Shown: positions 1-9,679 of the stretch, in pieces
How the letters are laid out: each line of letters begins with the position of its first letter
Position numbering within the stretch: position 1 is the first letter of the stretch
Assembly: GCF_037152535.1 (NCBI RefSeq)
Contig: NZ_JBBCMA010000001.1
Span: 2,480,001 to 2,544,000, forward strand
Length of the DNA stretch: 64,000 nucleotides
DNA from: Leclercia sp. AS011
Lineage (GTDB): Bacteria > Pseudomonadota > Gammaproteobacteria > Enterobacterales > Enterobacteriaceae
Direction of reading: 5' to 3'
Position numbers and translations under genes: made by a program
Notes under the pieces: generated by a model
What the model was told of the DNA's origin: nothing
Databases searched by the model: none
Seen by the model: only the letters and a program-made list of their open reading frames with translations

Positions 1-2
1 TC

Positions 3-1214
<1,212 letters not shown>

Positions 1215-1215
<1 letters not shown>

Positions 1216-1541
1216 TGAGTCATTCAAACGATCATGGCGCTTCCCACGGTAGCGTAAAAACCTACATGACAGGTTTTATCCTGTCGATCATCCTGACGGT
1301 GATCCCGTTCTGGATGGTGATGAGCGGTACTGCTTCTCACGCGGCAATCCTGGGCACTGTCCTGGTAACTGCGGTAGTGCAGATTCTGGTGCATCTGGTT
1401 TGCTTCCTGCACATGAACACCAAATCTGATGAAGGCTGGAACATGACGGCATTCATCTTTACCGTGATTATCATCGCAATCCTGGTAGTCGGCTCCATCT
1501 GGATCATGTGGAACCTCAACTACAACATGATGGTTCACTAA
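1215..1541 (+). CDS. cyoD: Cytochrome bo3 ubiquinol oxidase subunit IV
   Basis: 108 residues, one shorter than E. coli CyoD. Three transmembrane helices follow a short polar N-terminus beginning [12 protein letters not shown]. The ATG at 1215 is chosen because it overlaps the cyoC stop and gives the family N-terminus; a longer frame opening at 1134 lies inside cyoC and is not expected to be used. Subunit IV helps assemble the CuB centre of the oxidase but binds no cofactor itself. It sits between cyoC and cyoE in the operon. Confidence 0.96.
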
Positions 1542-1552
1542 GAGCGGCGAGT

Positions 1553-2440
1553 ATGTTTAAGCAATACCTGCAAGTCACAAAACCTGGCATCATCTTTGGC
1601 AACCTGATCTCGGTGATCGGAGGGTTCCTGCTGGCCTCTAAGGGCAGCATCGATTACACCCTCTTTATCTACACGCTGGTTGGGGTGTCACTGGTTGTCG
1701 CGTCCGGTTGTGTATTTAATAACTACATCGACATGGATATCGACAGGAAGATGGAAAGGACGAAAAATCGGGTGCTGGTAAAAGGCCTGATGTCCCCTGC
1801 CGTCTCGCTGGTGTACGCCACCTTGCTGGGTATTGCTGGCTTTATGCTGCTGTGGTTCGGCGCCAACCCTCTGGCCTGCTGGCTGGGGGTGATGGGTTTC
1901 GTGGTGTATGTGGGCGTCTACAGCCTGTATATGAAACGTCACTCCGTCTACGGTACGCTGATTGGTTCACTCTCCGGCGCTGCGCCGCCGGTGATTGGCT
2001 ACTGCGCGGTCACCAACGAGTTCGACAGCGGTGCGGCTATCCTGCTGGCTATCTTTAGCCTGTGGCAGATGCCGCACTCCTATGCCATTGCGATTTTCCG
2101 CTTTAAGGATTATCAGGCAGCGAATATTCCGGTACTGCCAGTGGTGAAAGGCATCTCCGTTGCCAAGAACCATATCACGCTCTACATCATTGCCTTTGCG
2201 GTTGCTACGCTGATGCTCTCACTGGGCGGTTACGCCGGGTACAAATATCTGGTGGTTGCTGCGGCGGTGAGCGTCTGGTGGCTCGGCATGGCGCTGCGGG
2301 GTTATAAAGTGGAAGACGACAAAGTCTGGGCACGCAAACTGTTTGTGTTCTCGATTGTCGCTATCACCTCCCTGTCGGTAATGATGTCCGTCGACTTTAT
2401 GGTGCCGGATTCACATAATCTGCTGACCTACGTCTGGTAA
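1553..2440 (+). CDS. cyoE: Protoheme IX farnesyltransferase (haem O synthase)
   Basis: 295 residues of a UbiA-family polytopic membrane prenyltransferase. It transfers a farnesyl group to the vinyl side chain of haem B, making the haem O used by the bo3 oxidase encoded just upstream. The prenyl-diphosphate/Mg-binding motif [15 protein letters not shown] is at residues 56-70. The ATG at 1553 has a GCGGCGAG ribosome-binding stretch before it and lies 11 bases after the cyoD stop. It is the last gene of cyoABCDE; an intrinsic terminator follows at 2463-2499. Confidence 0.97.
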   Translation: MFKQYLQVTKPGIIFGNLISVIGGFLLASKGSIDYTLFIYTLVGVSLVVASGCVFNNYIDMDIDRKMERTKNRVLVKGLMSPAVSLVYATLLGIAGFMLLWFGANPLACWLGVMGFVVYVGVYSLYMKRHSVYGTLIGSLSGAAPPVIGYCAVTNEFDSGAAILLAIFSLWQMPHSYAIAIFRFKDYQAANIPVLPVVKGISVAKNHITLYIIAFAVATLMLSLGGYAGYKYLVVAAAVSVWWLGMALRGYKVEDDKVWARKLFVFSIVAITSLSVMMSVDFMVPDSHNLLTYVW

Positions 2441-2462
2441 GTTCGCCAGACGGCGTCACTCA

Positions 2463-2499
2463 ACAGCCCGCCACCGTAATGGTCGCGGGCTGTTTTTTT
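2463..2499 (+). terminator. Intrinsic terminator of the cyo operon
   Basis: A 9-bp perfect stem, ACAGCCCGC (2463-2471) pairing with GCGGGCTGT (2485-2493), is followed by a T run to 2499. It lies 22 bases after the cyoE stop and separates the operon from the AT-rich segment that follows. Confidence 0.9.
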
Positions 2500-2524
2500 G
2501 CATAATAAAAATAAATTACTTTAG

Positions 2525-2543
2525 CTAATTGATTCTCATAAAA
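2525..2543. promoter_or_regulatory. Possible Fur-box-like sequence
   Basis: CTAATTGATTCTCATAAAA contains TGATTCTCAT, which agrees with the centre of natural Fur boxes; the outer positions agree poorly (about 12 of 19). It lies about 135 bases before the start of the double-glycine-leader gene in an AT-rich stretch. Several enterobacterial class II microcins are iron-regulated through Fur, which is why it is noted. The site is weak and could be chance in AT-rich DNA. Confidence 0.3.
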
Positions 2544-2678
2544 TATTAATTGAGTTGAAAAAACAACATATAAATCCTCTCTTTCAAATATTACTGTCTC
2601 AATCCTCTCTCCTGGTGATAACCTTCCGCCGTGAGTATTTCTCTCACAATCTCTTTTTCATTTAATAAGGAAATAAAA

Positions 2679-3011
2679 ATGAAAGAATTATCAATGAATG
2701 AAATGCAGTATGTCTCTGGTGGATTTAATCTGATGGGCGCAGCAACCAGCTTCGTCAGTTTTGCCTGTAACTCCGGGATTGGCTTTGGCTCCTTCGTCCT
2801 GACCTCTGGCGCTGAGTTTGCTGAGTTCGTAATTAACAGCACCATCGCCTTTGGGTCCTTCGTGGTAGGGGCGTCCAACTGGGATACCTTCGTTAATACC
2901 AGTTCAAATAACTGGAACGGTTTTGTCGAAACGGCGGGAAACAGCTGGACATCTTTCACCAACAATGCCGCGACTGACTGGAATAAATTCCTCACCAGCG
3001 CTAATGCGTAA
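2679..3011 (+). CDS. Class II microcin/bacteriocin-like protein with double-glycine leader and 11-residue repeats
   Basis: 110 residues; I do not recognise a named homologue. The ATG at 2679 follows an AAGGAAATAAAA ribosome-binding region. Residues 1-15, MKELSMNEMQYVSGG, match the double-glycine leader of class II microcins and Gram-positive class II bacteriocins, cleaved by C39-peptidase ABC exporters. The predicted mature part (16-110) has eight tandem units beginning at residues 25, 36, 47, 58, 68, 79, 90 and 101. Each starts [FW]-x-x-F and has Ser or Ala at unit position 8; the first four begin with Phe, the last four with Trp. It holds 17 aromatic residues, one Cys (residue 30), one Lys, and no Arg, His, Pro, Gln or Tyr, so it is acidic. 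No exporter or immunity gene adjoins it. A secreted antibacterial or membrane-active peptide is inferred; a non-bacteriocin leader protein is possible. Confidence 0.75.
   Translation: MKELSMNEMQYVSGGFNLMGAATSFVSFACNSGIGFGSFVLTSGAEFAEFVINSTIAFGSFVVGASNWDTFVNTSSNNWNGFVETAGNSWTSFTNNAATDWNKFLTSANA
2751..3008 (+). repeat. Eight tandem hendecad (about 33-base) coding repeats
   Basis: This part of the leader-peptide gene encodes eight units spaced 11, 11, 11, 10, 11, 11 and 11 residues apart. The consensus is [FW]-x-x-F-[V/T/L/A]-x-x-[SA]-x-x-x. Parts of the repeat are still visible in DNA: TTTGGCTCCTTCGTC and TTTGGGTCCTTCGTG recur in units 2 and 4, suggesting origin by internal duplication. An 11-residue period matches an 11/3 helix with one aromatic face, as in lipid-surface-binding helices or right-handed coiled coils. 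Confidence 0.8.
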
Positions 3012-3025
3012 GTAGATATAAATAG

Positions 3026-3065
3026 GGGGGTCAGGATCTCAGTGTCGTTGTCCTGCCCCTTTTTC
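3026..3065 (+). terminator. Intrinsic terminator after the double-glycine-leader gene
   Basis: GGGGTCAGGA (3027-3036) pairs with TCCTGCCCC (3051-3059) with one bulged base, followed by TTTTTC. It begins about 15 bases after the stop, so the small gene looks like a self-contained single-gene transcription unit. Confidence 0.75.
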
Positions 3066-3252
3066 TGGTTAAACGACTTCTGCTACATTTATTTATTAAC
3101 GCTATTATTTATTCCAGCATTTAATTTGCCTGAGTAATATTTAACGCGCCTGTTCCGCTCATTAGCCCCTCATTGTTCGTCAACCATTATCCCGATTTCT
3201 GTTTAATCGCACGAATCATTAACCACAGTAATAATTGTTTATCATCGCTCTG

Positions 3253-3281
3253 TTTACCCCACCCCTCACTCAGATTACACT
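3253..3281 (+). promoter_or_regulatory. Probable sigma-70 promoter of yajR
   Basis: A -35-like TTTACC (3253-3258) and a -10-like TACACT (3276-3281) are separated by 17 bases and lie 28 bases before the yajR start. The rest of 3066-3252 is AT-rich, with no convincing gene on either strand. Confidence 0.5.
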
Positions 3282-3308
3282 GAACGCGCTTTTTAGACAG
3301 AGGTGGTA

Positions 3309-4670
3309 ATGAACGATTATAAAATGACGCCAGGCGAGCTTCGCGCGACCTGGGGTTTGGGCACAGTTTTTTCGTTGCGTATGCTCGGCATGTTTATGGT
3401 CTTGCCCGTTCTGACCACATACGGCATGGCGTTACAGGGAGCAAGCGAGGCGTTAATTGGCCTGGCAATCGGCATTTATGGCCTGGCGCAGGCGGTCTTT
3501 CAGATCCCCTTTGGTCTGCTCTCCGATCGTGTTGGTCGCAAGCCGCTCATCGTCGGTGGGCTACTGGTGTTCGTCGCCGGTAGCGTGATCGCCGCCCTCT
3601 CCCACTCCATCTGGGGCATCATTCTTGGCCGCGCATTGCAGGGCTCCGGCGCTATTGCCGCCGCTGTGATGGCGCTGCTGTCCGATCTGACCCGCGAACA
3701 GAACCGCACCAAAGCGATGGCCTTTATTGGCGTCAGCTTCGGCGTGACCTTTGCTATCGCCATGGTGTTGGGCCCAATCATTACCCATGCGCTTGGGTTA
3801 AATGCCCTGTTCTGGATGATCGCCGTGCTGGCGACCCTTGGCATCGCGCTGACCATTTGGGTGGTTCCCGACAGTAAAAACCATGTCCTGAACCGTGAAT
3901 CGGGAATGGTTAAAGGCTGCTTCAGCAAGGTGCTGGTTGAGCCGCGTCTGCTGAAGCTCAACTTCGGCATTATGTGTCTGCATATCCTGCTGATGTCCAC
4001 CTTTGTCGCCCTACCCGGCCAGCTGGCCGCAGCCGGTTTTCCGGCGGCGGAGCACTGGAAAATCTATCTGGTCACCATGCTCATCTCGTTTGTTTCCGTG
4101 GTGCCCTTTATTATCTATGCCGAAGTGAAGCGCCGGATGAAGCGCGTCTTCCTGGCCTGCGTTGCCCTGTTGCTGATCGCTGAAATCGTGCTCTGGGGTT
4201 CCGGCCCGCACTTCTGGGAGCTGGTCGCGGGCGTGCAGTTGTTCTTCCTCGCCTTTAACCTGATGGAAGCCCTGCTGCCGTCGTTAATCAGTAAGGAATC
4301 TCCGGCAGGCTATAAAGGCACGGCGATGGGGATCTACTCCACCAGCCAGTTTATCGGCGTGGCAATCGGCGGGTCGCTGGGCGGCTGGGTCGATGGTCTG
4401 TTTGATTCACAAACCGTCTTCCTGGCAGGTGCGCTGCTGGCAACGCTCTGGCTGCTGGTAGCCAGCACCATGAAAGAGCCACGTTACGTCAGCAGTCTGC
4501 GCATCGAAATTCCGCAGGATGTTGAGATCGGTGATGCATTAAAACAGCGTCTTGAAGCAAAAGAGGGTGTCAGCGAGGTATTACTGGTACCGGAAGAGCG
4601 CAGTCTGTATGTCAAAATCGACAGTAAATTGACCAATCGCTTTGAAGTTGAGCAGGCGCTTAAAGCCTGA
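3309..4670 (+). CDS. yajR: MFS transporter YajR
   Basis: 453 residues: a 12-helix major facilitator fold over residues 1-385, then a soluble C-terminal ferredoxin-like YAM domain (about 390-453), the layout described for E. coli YajR. The MFS motif-A region reads GLLSDRVGRKPLIVGG. It is a proposed proton-driven exporter whose natural substrate is not established. The ATG at 3309 is preferred over an in-frame GTG two codons earlier because it gives the family N-terminus MNDYKMTPGE and sits behind GAGGTGG. It stands alone, convergent with yajQ across a shared terminator. Confidence 0.95.
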   Translation: MNDYKMTPGELRATWGLGTVFSLRMLGMFMVLPVLTTYGMALQGASEALIGLAIGIYGLAQAVFQIPFGLLSDRVGRKPLIVGGLLVFVAGSVIAALSHSIWGIILGRALQGSGAIAAAVMALLSDLTREQNRTKAMAFIGVSFGVTFAIAMVLGPIITHALGLNALFWMIAVLATLGIALTIWVVPDSKNHVLNRESGMVKGCFSKVLVEPRLLKLNFGIMCLHILLMSTFVALPGQLAAAGFPAAEHWKIYLVTMLISFVSVVPFIIYAEVKRRMKRVFLACVALLLIAEIVLWGSGPHFWELVAGVQLFFLAFNLMEALLPSLISKESPAGYKGTAMGIYSTSQFIGVAIGGSLGGWVDGLFDSQTVFLAGALLATLWLLVASTMKEPRYVSSLRIEIPQDVEIGDALKQRLEAKEGVSEVLLVPEERSLYVKIDSKLTNRFEVEQALKA

Positions 4671-4700
4671 AAAAAAGCCCGGCATCGCCGGGCTTTTTCT
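4671..4700. terminator. Bidirectional terminator between yajR and yajQ
   Basis: AAAAAGCCCGGC - ATC - GCCGGGCTTTTT forms a strong hairpin with A and T runs on both sides, directly after the yajR stop and reaching the yajQ stop. It can serve both convergent genes. Confidence 0.92.
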
Positions 4701-5191
4701 TAATCGCGGAAGTTCTTGAACTGGAACGGCTGGCCGAGATCGCCGCCGCGCACCAGCGCCATCACACCCTGCAGATCGTCGCGGGATTTCCCGGTGACGC
4801 GGATCTCTTCGCCCTGAATCTGCGCCTGCACCTTCAGCTTGCTGTCTTTGATGAGCTTAACGATTTTCTTCTGCATCGCGCTCTCAATGCCCTGCTTCAG
4901 TTTGGCTTCAACAAACCAGGTTTTGCCGCTGTGAACGAAGGTTTCTGGCACGTCGAGGGAGGTCCCTTCGATGCCGCGCTTCAACAGCTTGGCGCGCAGA
5001 ATATCCAGCAGCTGCGTGACCTGGAAATCGGACTCGCTGAGGATCTTAATGGTCTTATTTGCGTCGTTCAGCTCAAAACTGGCCTCAACGCCGCGAAAAT
5101 CGAAGCGTGACTCAACTTCACGGCTGGCGTTGTCCACGCCGTTACGTACTTCCTGGATATCAACTTCGGAAACAATATCGAAAGATGGCAT
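4700..5191 (-). CDS. yajQ: YajQ family nucleotide-binding protein
   Basis: 163 residues, identical in length to E. coli YajQ. The family has two ferredoxin-like domains and binds nucleotides; in Xanthomonas a homologue is a cyclic-di-GMP effector, while the enterobacterial role is unclear. The start [10 protein letters not shown] is chosen over an in-frame ATG six codons upstream because it matches the family N-terminus. It is transcribed alone on the minus strand, divergent from panE. Confidence 0.95.
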   Translation of the reverse strand: MPSFDIVSEVDIQEVRNGVDNASREVESRFDFRGVEASFELNDANKTIKILSESDFQVTQLLDILRAKLLKRGIEGTSLDVPETFVHSGKTWFVEAKLKQGIESAMQKKIVKLIKDSKLKVQAQIQGEEIRVTGKSRDDLQGVMALVRGGDLGQPFQFKNFRD

Positions 5192-5272
5192 CTTTTCTTC
5201 TCCCTTCACTTTTGTTGCGTTGCATAATACCCGCTACGGGGCATAACTCAACAGAAGCTTAGTTGTCGACGC

Positions 5273-5278
5273 TATACT
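5273..5278 (+). promoter_or_regulatory. -10-like element before panE
   Basis: TATACT lies 43 bases before the panE start, in the gap between the divergent yajQ and panE genes. No good -35 element is seen at the usual spacing, so this is only a likely promoter position. Confidence 0.35.
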
Positions 5279-5320
5279 ATATGTTGTAACACCTGGCGCA
5301 GGTGCAGGTGAGGAGGAACG

Positions 5321-6232
5321 ATGAAAATTACCGTGCTCGGATGCGGGGCACTGGGACAACTCTGGCTGGCCGCACTTCGCAAACAGGGACACGAAGTCCA
5401 GGGCTGGCTGCGCGTGCCACAACCTTATTGCAGTGTAAACCTGATTGAAGAAGACGGGAGTATCTTTAACGAATCTCTGATCGCTAACGATCCTGACTTC
5501 CTGGCGCAAAGCGATTTGCTGCTGGTCACCCTGAAAGCCTGGCAGGTCTCCGACGCCGTGCGGGCGCTGGCATCCACGCTTCCCCCATCCTCACCGATTA
5601 TGTTGCTTCACAACGGAATGGGCACGATTGAAGAGCTTAAAAGCGTTTCCCAGCCGCTGCTGATGGCCATCACCACCCATGCGGCTCGCCGTGACGGCAA
5701 TGTGATTGTTCATGTCGCCAGTGGAATGACGCACATCGGCCCGGCCAGAGCGCAGGAGGGGGACTACAGTTATCTGGCGGATCGTTTCCAGCAGGTGCTG
5801 CCGGATGTCGCCTGGCACGATCACATCCGTCCGCAGATGTGGCGCAAGCTGGCGGTAAACTGCGTGATTAATCCGCTGACCGCCCTGCTGGATTGCCCGA
5901 ACGGTGAGCTTAAAAACCATCCGCAGACCGTGGCAACCCTGTGCGCCGAGGTGGCTGCCGTGGTGGAGCGCGAGGGCATTCACTCCTCGGTGGATGACAT
6001 TCGCTATTATGTTGAAGAGGTGATTGAGAGCACCGCCCAGAACATCTCTTCGATGCTGCAGGATATCCGCGGGCTACGGCATACCGAAATTGACTACATT
6101 ACTGGTTACCTGTTAAAACGCGCCCGCGCGCACGGTATCAGCGTGCCGGAAAATGTCCGTCTGTATGAACAGGTTAAACGTAAGGAGAGTGAGTATGAGC
6201 GCGTCGGCACTGGTATGCCTCGCCCCTGGTAG
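5321..6232 (+). CDS. panE: 2-dehydropantoate 2-reductase (ketopantoate reductase)
   Basis: 303 residues, as in E. coli. It reduces 2-dehydropantoate to pantoate with NADPH, the second step of pantothenate and CoA synthesis. The Rossmann glycine motif GCGALG is at 7-12; the catalytic lysine falls at Lys176 (WRKLAVN) and the catalytic glutamate at Glu256 (RHTEIDY), both at the E. coli positions. A strong GAGGAGG ribosome-binding site precedes the ATG. The end of the gene overlaps yajL by 38 bases in another frame. Confidence 0.97.
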   Translation: MKITVLGCGALGQLWLAALRKQGHEVQGWLRVPQPYCSVNLIEEDGSIFNESLIANDPDFLAQSDLLLVTLKAWQVSDAVRALASTLPPSSPIMLLHNGMGTIEELKSVSQPLLMAITTHAARRDGNVIVHVASGMTHIGPARAQEGDYSYLADRFQQVLPDVAWHDHIRPQMWRKLAVNCVINPLTALLDCPNGELKNHPQTVATLCAEVAAVVEREGIHSSVDDIRYYVEEVIESTAQNISSMLQDIRGLRHTEIDYITGYLLKRARAHGISVPENVRLYEQVKRKESEYERVGTGMPRPW

Positions 6233-6788
6233 CGAAGAGACCGAAGCGGTCACCACCATCGATCTGCTGGTTCGCGCCGGGATTAGCGTCACGACCGCAA
6301 GCGTCGCCAGCGATGGCAATCTGATTATCACCTGCTCACGCGGGGTGAAAATTGTCGCCGATGCCCCGCTGGTGGAGGTTGCCGACGGGGATTACGACGT
6401 CATCGTTCTGCCGGGTGGTATTAAGGGTGCGGAGTGCTTCCGCGACAGCCCGCTGCTGGTAGAGACGGTCAGGCAGTTCCACCATTCCGGGCGCATTGTC
6501 GCCGCCATCTGCGCGGCTGCGGCCACGGTGCTGGTTCCGCACAATATCTTCCCGATCGGTAATATGACCGGTTTCCCGACGCTAAAGGATAAGATCCCCG
6601 AGGAGCAGTGGGTGGATAAACGGATGGTCTGGGATCCGCGCGTCAACCTGTTAACCAGCCAGGGACCTGGCACGTCGATTGATTTTGCGCTGAAGATTAT
6701 TGAGCTGCTGGTCGGACGGGCAAAAGCCTATGAAGTGGCCTCATCGCTGGTGATGGCGGCGGGGATTTATAACTATTACGAAGCGTAG
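6195..6788 (+). CDS. yajL: Protein/nucleic acid deglycase YajL (DJ-1/PfpI family)
   Basis: 197 residues of the DJ-1 superfamily. E. coli YajL protects cells against electrophile and oxidative damage; chaperone and deglycase activities have been reported, the latter debated. The nucleophile-elbow cysteine is Cys106 (AAICAA), with Glu14/Glu15 near the N-terminus as in DJ-1. The start [15 protein letters not shown] matches the family and lies inside the end of panE behind a GGAG element, implying translational coupling; a start 14 codons earlier is less likely. Confidence 0.95.
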   Translation: MSASALVCLAPGSEETEAVTTIDLLVRAGISVTTASVASDGNLIITCSRGVKIVADAPLVEVADGDYDVIVLPGGIKGAECFRDSPLLVETVRQFHHSGRIVAAICAAAATVLVPHNIFPIGNMTGFPTLKDKIPEEQWVDKRMVWDPRVNLLTSQGPGTSIDFALKIIELLVGRAKAYEVASSLVMAAGIYNYYEA

Positions 6789-6792
6789 GAAT

Positions 6793-6866
6793 TGCCCGGC
6801 GGCGCTGCGCTTGCCGGGCCTGCAAGGTTAGACCAGGCCGGGTCAGGCGTAGCCGCCACCCGGCGC
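6793..6866. repeat. REP/BIME element after yajL
   Basis: Two REP-like units lie between yajL and thiI, which converge here: TGCCCGGCGGCGCTGCGCT-TGCCGGGCC at about 6794-6821 and GGCCGGGTCAGGCGTAGCC-GCCACCCGGC at about 6836-6864. Each has the imperfect GC-rich palindrome of enterobacterial REP sequences. Such elements usually lie after genes and can stabilise mRNA 3' ends or bind gyrase or IHF. Confidence 0.85.
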
Positions 6867-6871
6867 AACCA

Positions 6872-8320
6872 CTACGGGCGATATACCTTCACATTGGTAA
6901 AGCCCTGCTCGCGCAGATAGAGCGCCTGCAGGCGACTCATCACTCCGCGCTCGCACCACAGCAGATAGGTTTTGCTCTTATCCAGATCGCCAAATTTGGT
7001 GCTCAGCTTGTAGAACGGCAGCGAGGCCACTTCCACACCCTCCGGCTCAAACGGCTTCGCATCCTGCTCATCCACAGAGCGAATATCCAGCAGCACGTCG
7101 TCAGGACCGAAACCGTTGACGGTCTCGACTTCAACTACCTCCTGCTCGGTCTGCTGGGCGATCTCGCGGATATCGATGTTAGAGGCTTCGGCCACCACTT
7201 TCTCAAGGATGCTGAAATCGAAGTTCTCTTCTTCCGCTTCGATCTTCGCCTTCACCGCTTTCACGGTCGGGCTTTTTGAGATCACACCGCAGTATTCCGG
7301 CATGGTGCGGGCGAAATCTTCAGTACCAATTTCACGCGCCAGATCGATGATGTGTTCTTTATCGTGGGAGATCAGCGGACGCAGGATCAGCGTATCCGAC
7401 ACGTTGTCGATCAGACGCAGGTTGGTCAGGGTCTGGCTGGAGACCTGGCCCAGCGCTTCGCCGGTGACCAGCGCCTGCACGCCGTAACGCTCAGCCACTT
7501 TCGACGCCGCACGCACCATCATGCGCTTCAGAATCACGCCCATCTGGCCGTCGTCGACTTTCTCAAGGATCTCACCCACCACCGGCTCAAAGTTGATCGC
7601 CACAAAACGCACGCGGTGGGAGCTGCCGAAGCGGTTCCACAGATAGTGAGCCACCTGACGCACGCCAATTTCGTGTGCCGCCCCGCCGAGGTTAAAGAAG
7701 CAGTAGTGCACGCGGCAGCCGCGACGCATCAGCATATAGCTGGAGACACCGGAGTCGAAACCACCGGAGATCAGCGACAGCACATCTTCCTGAGTCCCAA
7801 TCGGGAAACCGCCGATACCTTCATAACGGCCTTTCACCAGCAGCAGACGGTCGTTTTCGATTTCCAGATTAACGGTCACTTCCGGGTTGGTGAGGCGCAC
7901 GCGCGCAGACTCAACGTGCTGGTTCAGCCCGCCGCCGACGTAGCGCTCAACTTCAATGGAGCTAAACTCATGCTTACCGCGACGCTTGGCGCGCACGCAG
8001 AAGGTTTTGCCTTCGATCTGATCGCGGTACTGCGCCAGCGCTTTTTCGAAGATATCGTGCAGGGAAGTGAAAGGGACATCTTCCACTTCCAGAATATGGT
8101 GGATCCCCGGAATACGGGTTAAGGCATCACGAATATCCAGGCGCTTGTTTTCATCTTTAGCGCGGACTTCAACGTGATCCCAGTGACGCACGACGGCCAG
8201 CGTCTCGTCGTAGTGCTTCAGAACGTTACGAATGTTCCCGGTTAAAATTTTAATAAAGCGCAAACGCACAGATTGGCTTTTGATGGTGATTTCCGGGAAC
8301 AATTTAATGATAAACTTCAT
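6872..8320 (-). CDS. thiI: tRNA 4-thiouridine synthase / thiamine-thiazole sulfurtransferase ThiI
   Basis: 482 residues. Domain order is N-terminal ferredoxin-like plus THUMP RNA-binding region (about 1-165), a PP-loop ATPase with SGGFDSG (about 180-190), and a C-terminal rhodanese domain. Cys344 (PEYCGVI) and the persulfide-carrying Cys456 (LWCERG) are at the E. coli positions. It adenylates U8 of tRNA and transfers sulfur from IscS, and also passes sulfur toward the thiamine thiazole. The start [11 protein letters not shown] is chosen over an upstream in-frame ATG by homology. It is divergent from xseB-ispA-dxs, whose DXP product feeds thiazole synthesis. Confidence 0.97.
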   Translation of the reverse strand: MKFIIKLFPEITIKSQSVRLRFIKILTGNIRNVLKHYDETLAVVRHWDHVEVRAKDENKRLDIRDALTRIPGIHHILEVEDVPFTSLHDIFEKALAQYRDQIEGKTFCVRAKRRGKHEFSSIEVERYVGGGLNQHVESARVRLTNPEVTVNLEIENDRLLLVKGRYEGIGGFPIGTQEDVLSLISGGFDSGVSSYMLMRRGCRVHYCFFNLGGAAHEIGVRQVAHYLWNRFGSSHRVRFVAINFEPVVGEILEKVDDGQMGVILKRMMVRAASKVAERYGVQALVTGEALGQVSSQTLTNLRLIDNVSDTLILRPLISHDKEHIIDLAREIGTEDFARTMPEYCGVISKSPTVKAVKAKIEAEEENFDFSILEKVVAEASNIDIREIAQQTEQEVVEVETVNGFGPDDVLLDIRSVDEQDAKPFEPEGVEVASLPFYKLSTKFGDLDKSKTYLLWCERGVMSRLQALYLREQGFTNVKVYRP

Positions 8321-8512
8321 GGCGGCAATGTTTCTTTGGCAAGCGATAAGGCTTGTAATGGAAAAGTACAGCAACCCCTATACCGAAGGCTGCATCCAGG
8401 CGCGGAAGTATACCACCATCACGTGGCTCCTGTGCACATTGCGCGTTATTTGATAATTACCCTGAGTCCGATACCATATCAGGGATAAAAAACTGAGAGT
8501 CAGACATTCACT

Positions 8513-8755
8513 ATGCCGAAGAAAAACGATGCACCCGCCAGTTTCGAAACTGCGCTGAGTGAACTGGAGCAAATCGTTACCCGTCTGGAAAGCGGCGACC
8601 TGCCGTTAGAAGAGGCGCTTAATGAATTCGAACGCGGCGTGCAGCTCGCGCGCCAGGGCCAGGTTAAGCTGCAACAGGCGGAACAACGCGTGCAGATCCT
8701 GCTCTCCGATAACGAAAACGCTGCCACGACCCCCTTCACCCCGGATGCCGAGTAG
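8513..8755 (+). CDS. xseB: Exodeoxyribonuclease VII small subunit
   Basis: 80 residues, the usual XseB length, largely helical (residues about 10-65 rich in Glu, Leu and Gln). It partners with XseA in exonuclease VII, which degrades single-stranded DNA from both ends. It is the first gene of the xseB-ispA-dxs unit; its stop TAG directly abuts the ispA ATG (8753-8758), so the genes are translationally coupled. The 190 bases between it and the divergent thiI start must hold both promoters. Confidence 0.96.
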   Translation: MPKKNDAPASFETALSELEQIVTRLESGDLPLEEALNEFERGVQLARQGQVKLQQAEQRVQILLSDNENAATTPFTPDAE

Positions 8756-9655
8756 ATGGACTTTTCGAACCAGCTTCAGGCATGCGTCGGGCGTGCTGAC
8801 GACGCACTGCGCCGTTTTATCGCTCCGCAGCCTTTTCAGAACACTCCACTGGTTGAGGCCATGCATTATGGCGCACTGTTAGGCGGCAAACGCCTGCGTC
8901 CTTTTCTGGTGTACGCCACCGGCGGGATGTTCGGCATCAGCGCCGATACGCTGGATGCGCCAGCAGCTGCGGTGGAGTGTATTCACGCCTACTCGCTGAT
9001 CCACGACGATCTGCCGGCAATGGACGACGACGATCTGCGTCGCGGCCAGCCGACCTGCCACATTAAGTTTGGCGAAGCGAACGCCATCCTGGCAGGCGAT
9101 GCCCTGCAAACTCTGGCGTTCTCGATTCTGAGCGATGCGCCGATGGTGGAAGTGGCGGATCGCGATCGTCTGGCGATGGTTTCTGAGCTGGCGATGGCCA
9201 GCGGCGTTGCCGGTATGTGCGGCGGTCAGGCACTGGATCTGGAGGCCGAAGGCCGTCAGGTTAATCTGGAACAGCTGGAGCGCATTCATCGTCACAAGAC
9301 CGGGGCATTGATTCGCGCCGCCGTGCGTCTGGGCGCGCTGAGCGCGGGTGAGCAGGGTCGCAAAGCCCTGCCGGTTCTGGATCGTTACGCAGAAAGTATC
9401 GGTTTAGCCTTCCAGGTTCAGGATGACATTCTGGATGTCGTGGGCGATACTGCAACATTGGGTAAACGTCAGGGTGCCGATCAGCAGCTTGGCAAAAGTA
9501 CCTACCCCGCCCTTCTGGGCCTTGAGCAAGCCCAACAAAAAGCCCGGGACCTGATTGCGGATGCCCGCCAGTCGCTTGAGCAACTGGCCGCGCAGTCGCT
9601 GGATACCTCGGCACTGGAAGCGCTAGCGGACTATATAATCCAGCGTGATAAATAA
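8756..9655 (+). CDS. ispA: (2E,6E)-farnesyl diphosphate synthase
   Basis: 299 residues, as in E. coli. It condenses IPP with DMAPP and then GPP to make farnesyl diphosphate, the precursor of undecaprenyl phosphate, ubiquinone and haem O. The first Asp-rich motif DDLPAMDDDD begins at residue 84 and the second, DDILD, is at 223-227; both bind Mg-diphosphate. It lies between xseB and dxs, so precursor synthesis (Dxs) and chain elongation (IspA) share a transcript. Confidence 0.97.
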   Translation: MDFSNQLQACVGRADDALRRFIAPQPFQNTPLVEAMHYGALLGGKRLRPFLVYATGGMFGISADTLDAPAAAVECIHAYSLIHDDLPAMDDDDLRRGQPTCHIKFGEANAILAGDALQTLAFSILSDAPMVEVADRDRLAMVSELAMASGVAGMCGGQALDLEAEGRQVNLEQLERIHRHKTGALIRAAVRLGALSAGEQGRKALPVLDRYAESIGLAFQVQDDILDVVGDTATLGKRQGADQQLGKSTYPALLGLEQAQQKARDLIADARQSLEQLAAQSLDTSALEALADYIIQRDK

Positions 9656-9679
9656 CGAAAACACCACGATGAGTCTCTG

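Noticed and set aside
2591..2995. A 134-codon frame opposite the double-glycine-leader gene, considered as an immunity protein
   Set aside because: No ribosome-binding site, not membrane-like, and its length is explained by the repeat structure of the gene on the other strand.
3041..3140. A GTG-started 31-codon frame downstream of the leader gene, considered as an immunity peptide
   Set aside because: It runs through the terminator hairpin and lacks a ribosome-binding site; hydrophobicity alone in AT-rich DNA is not evidence.
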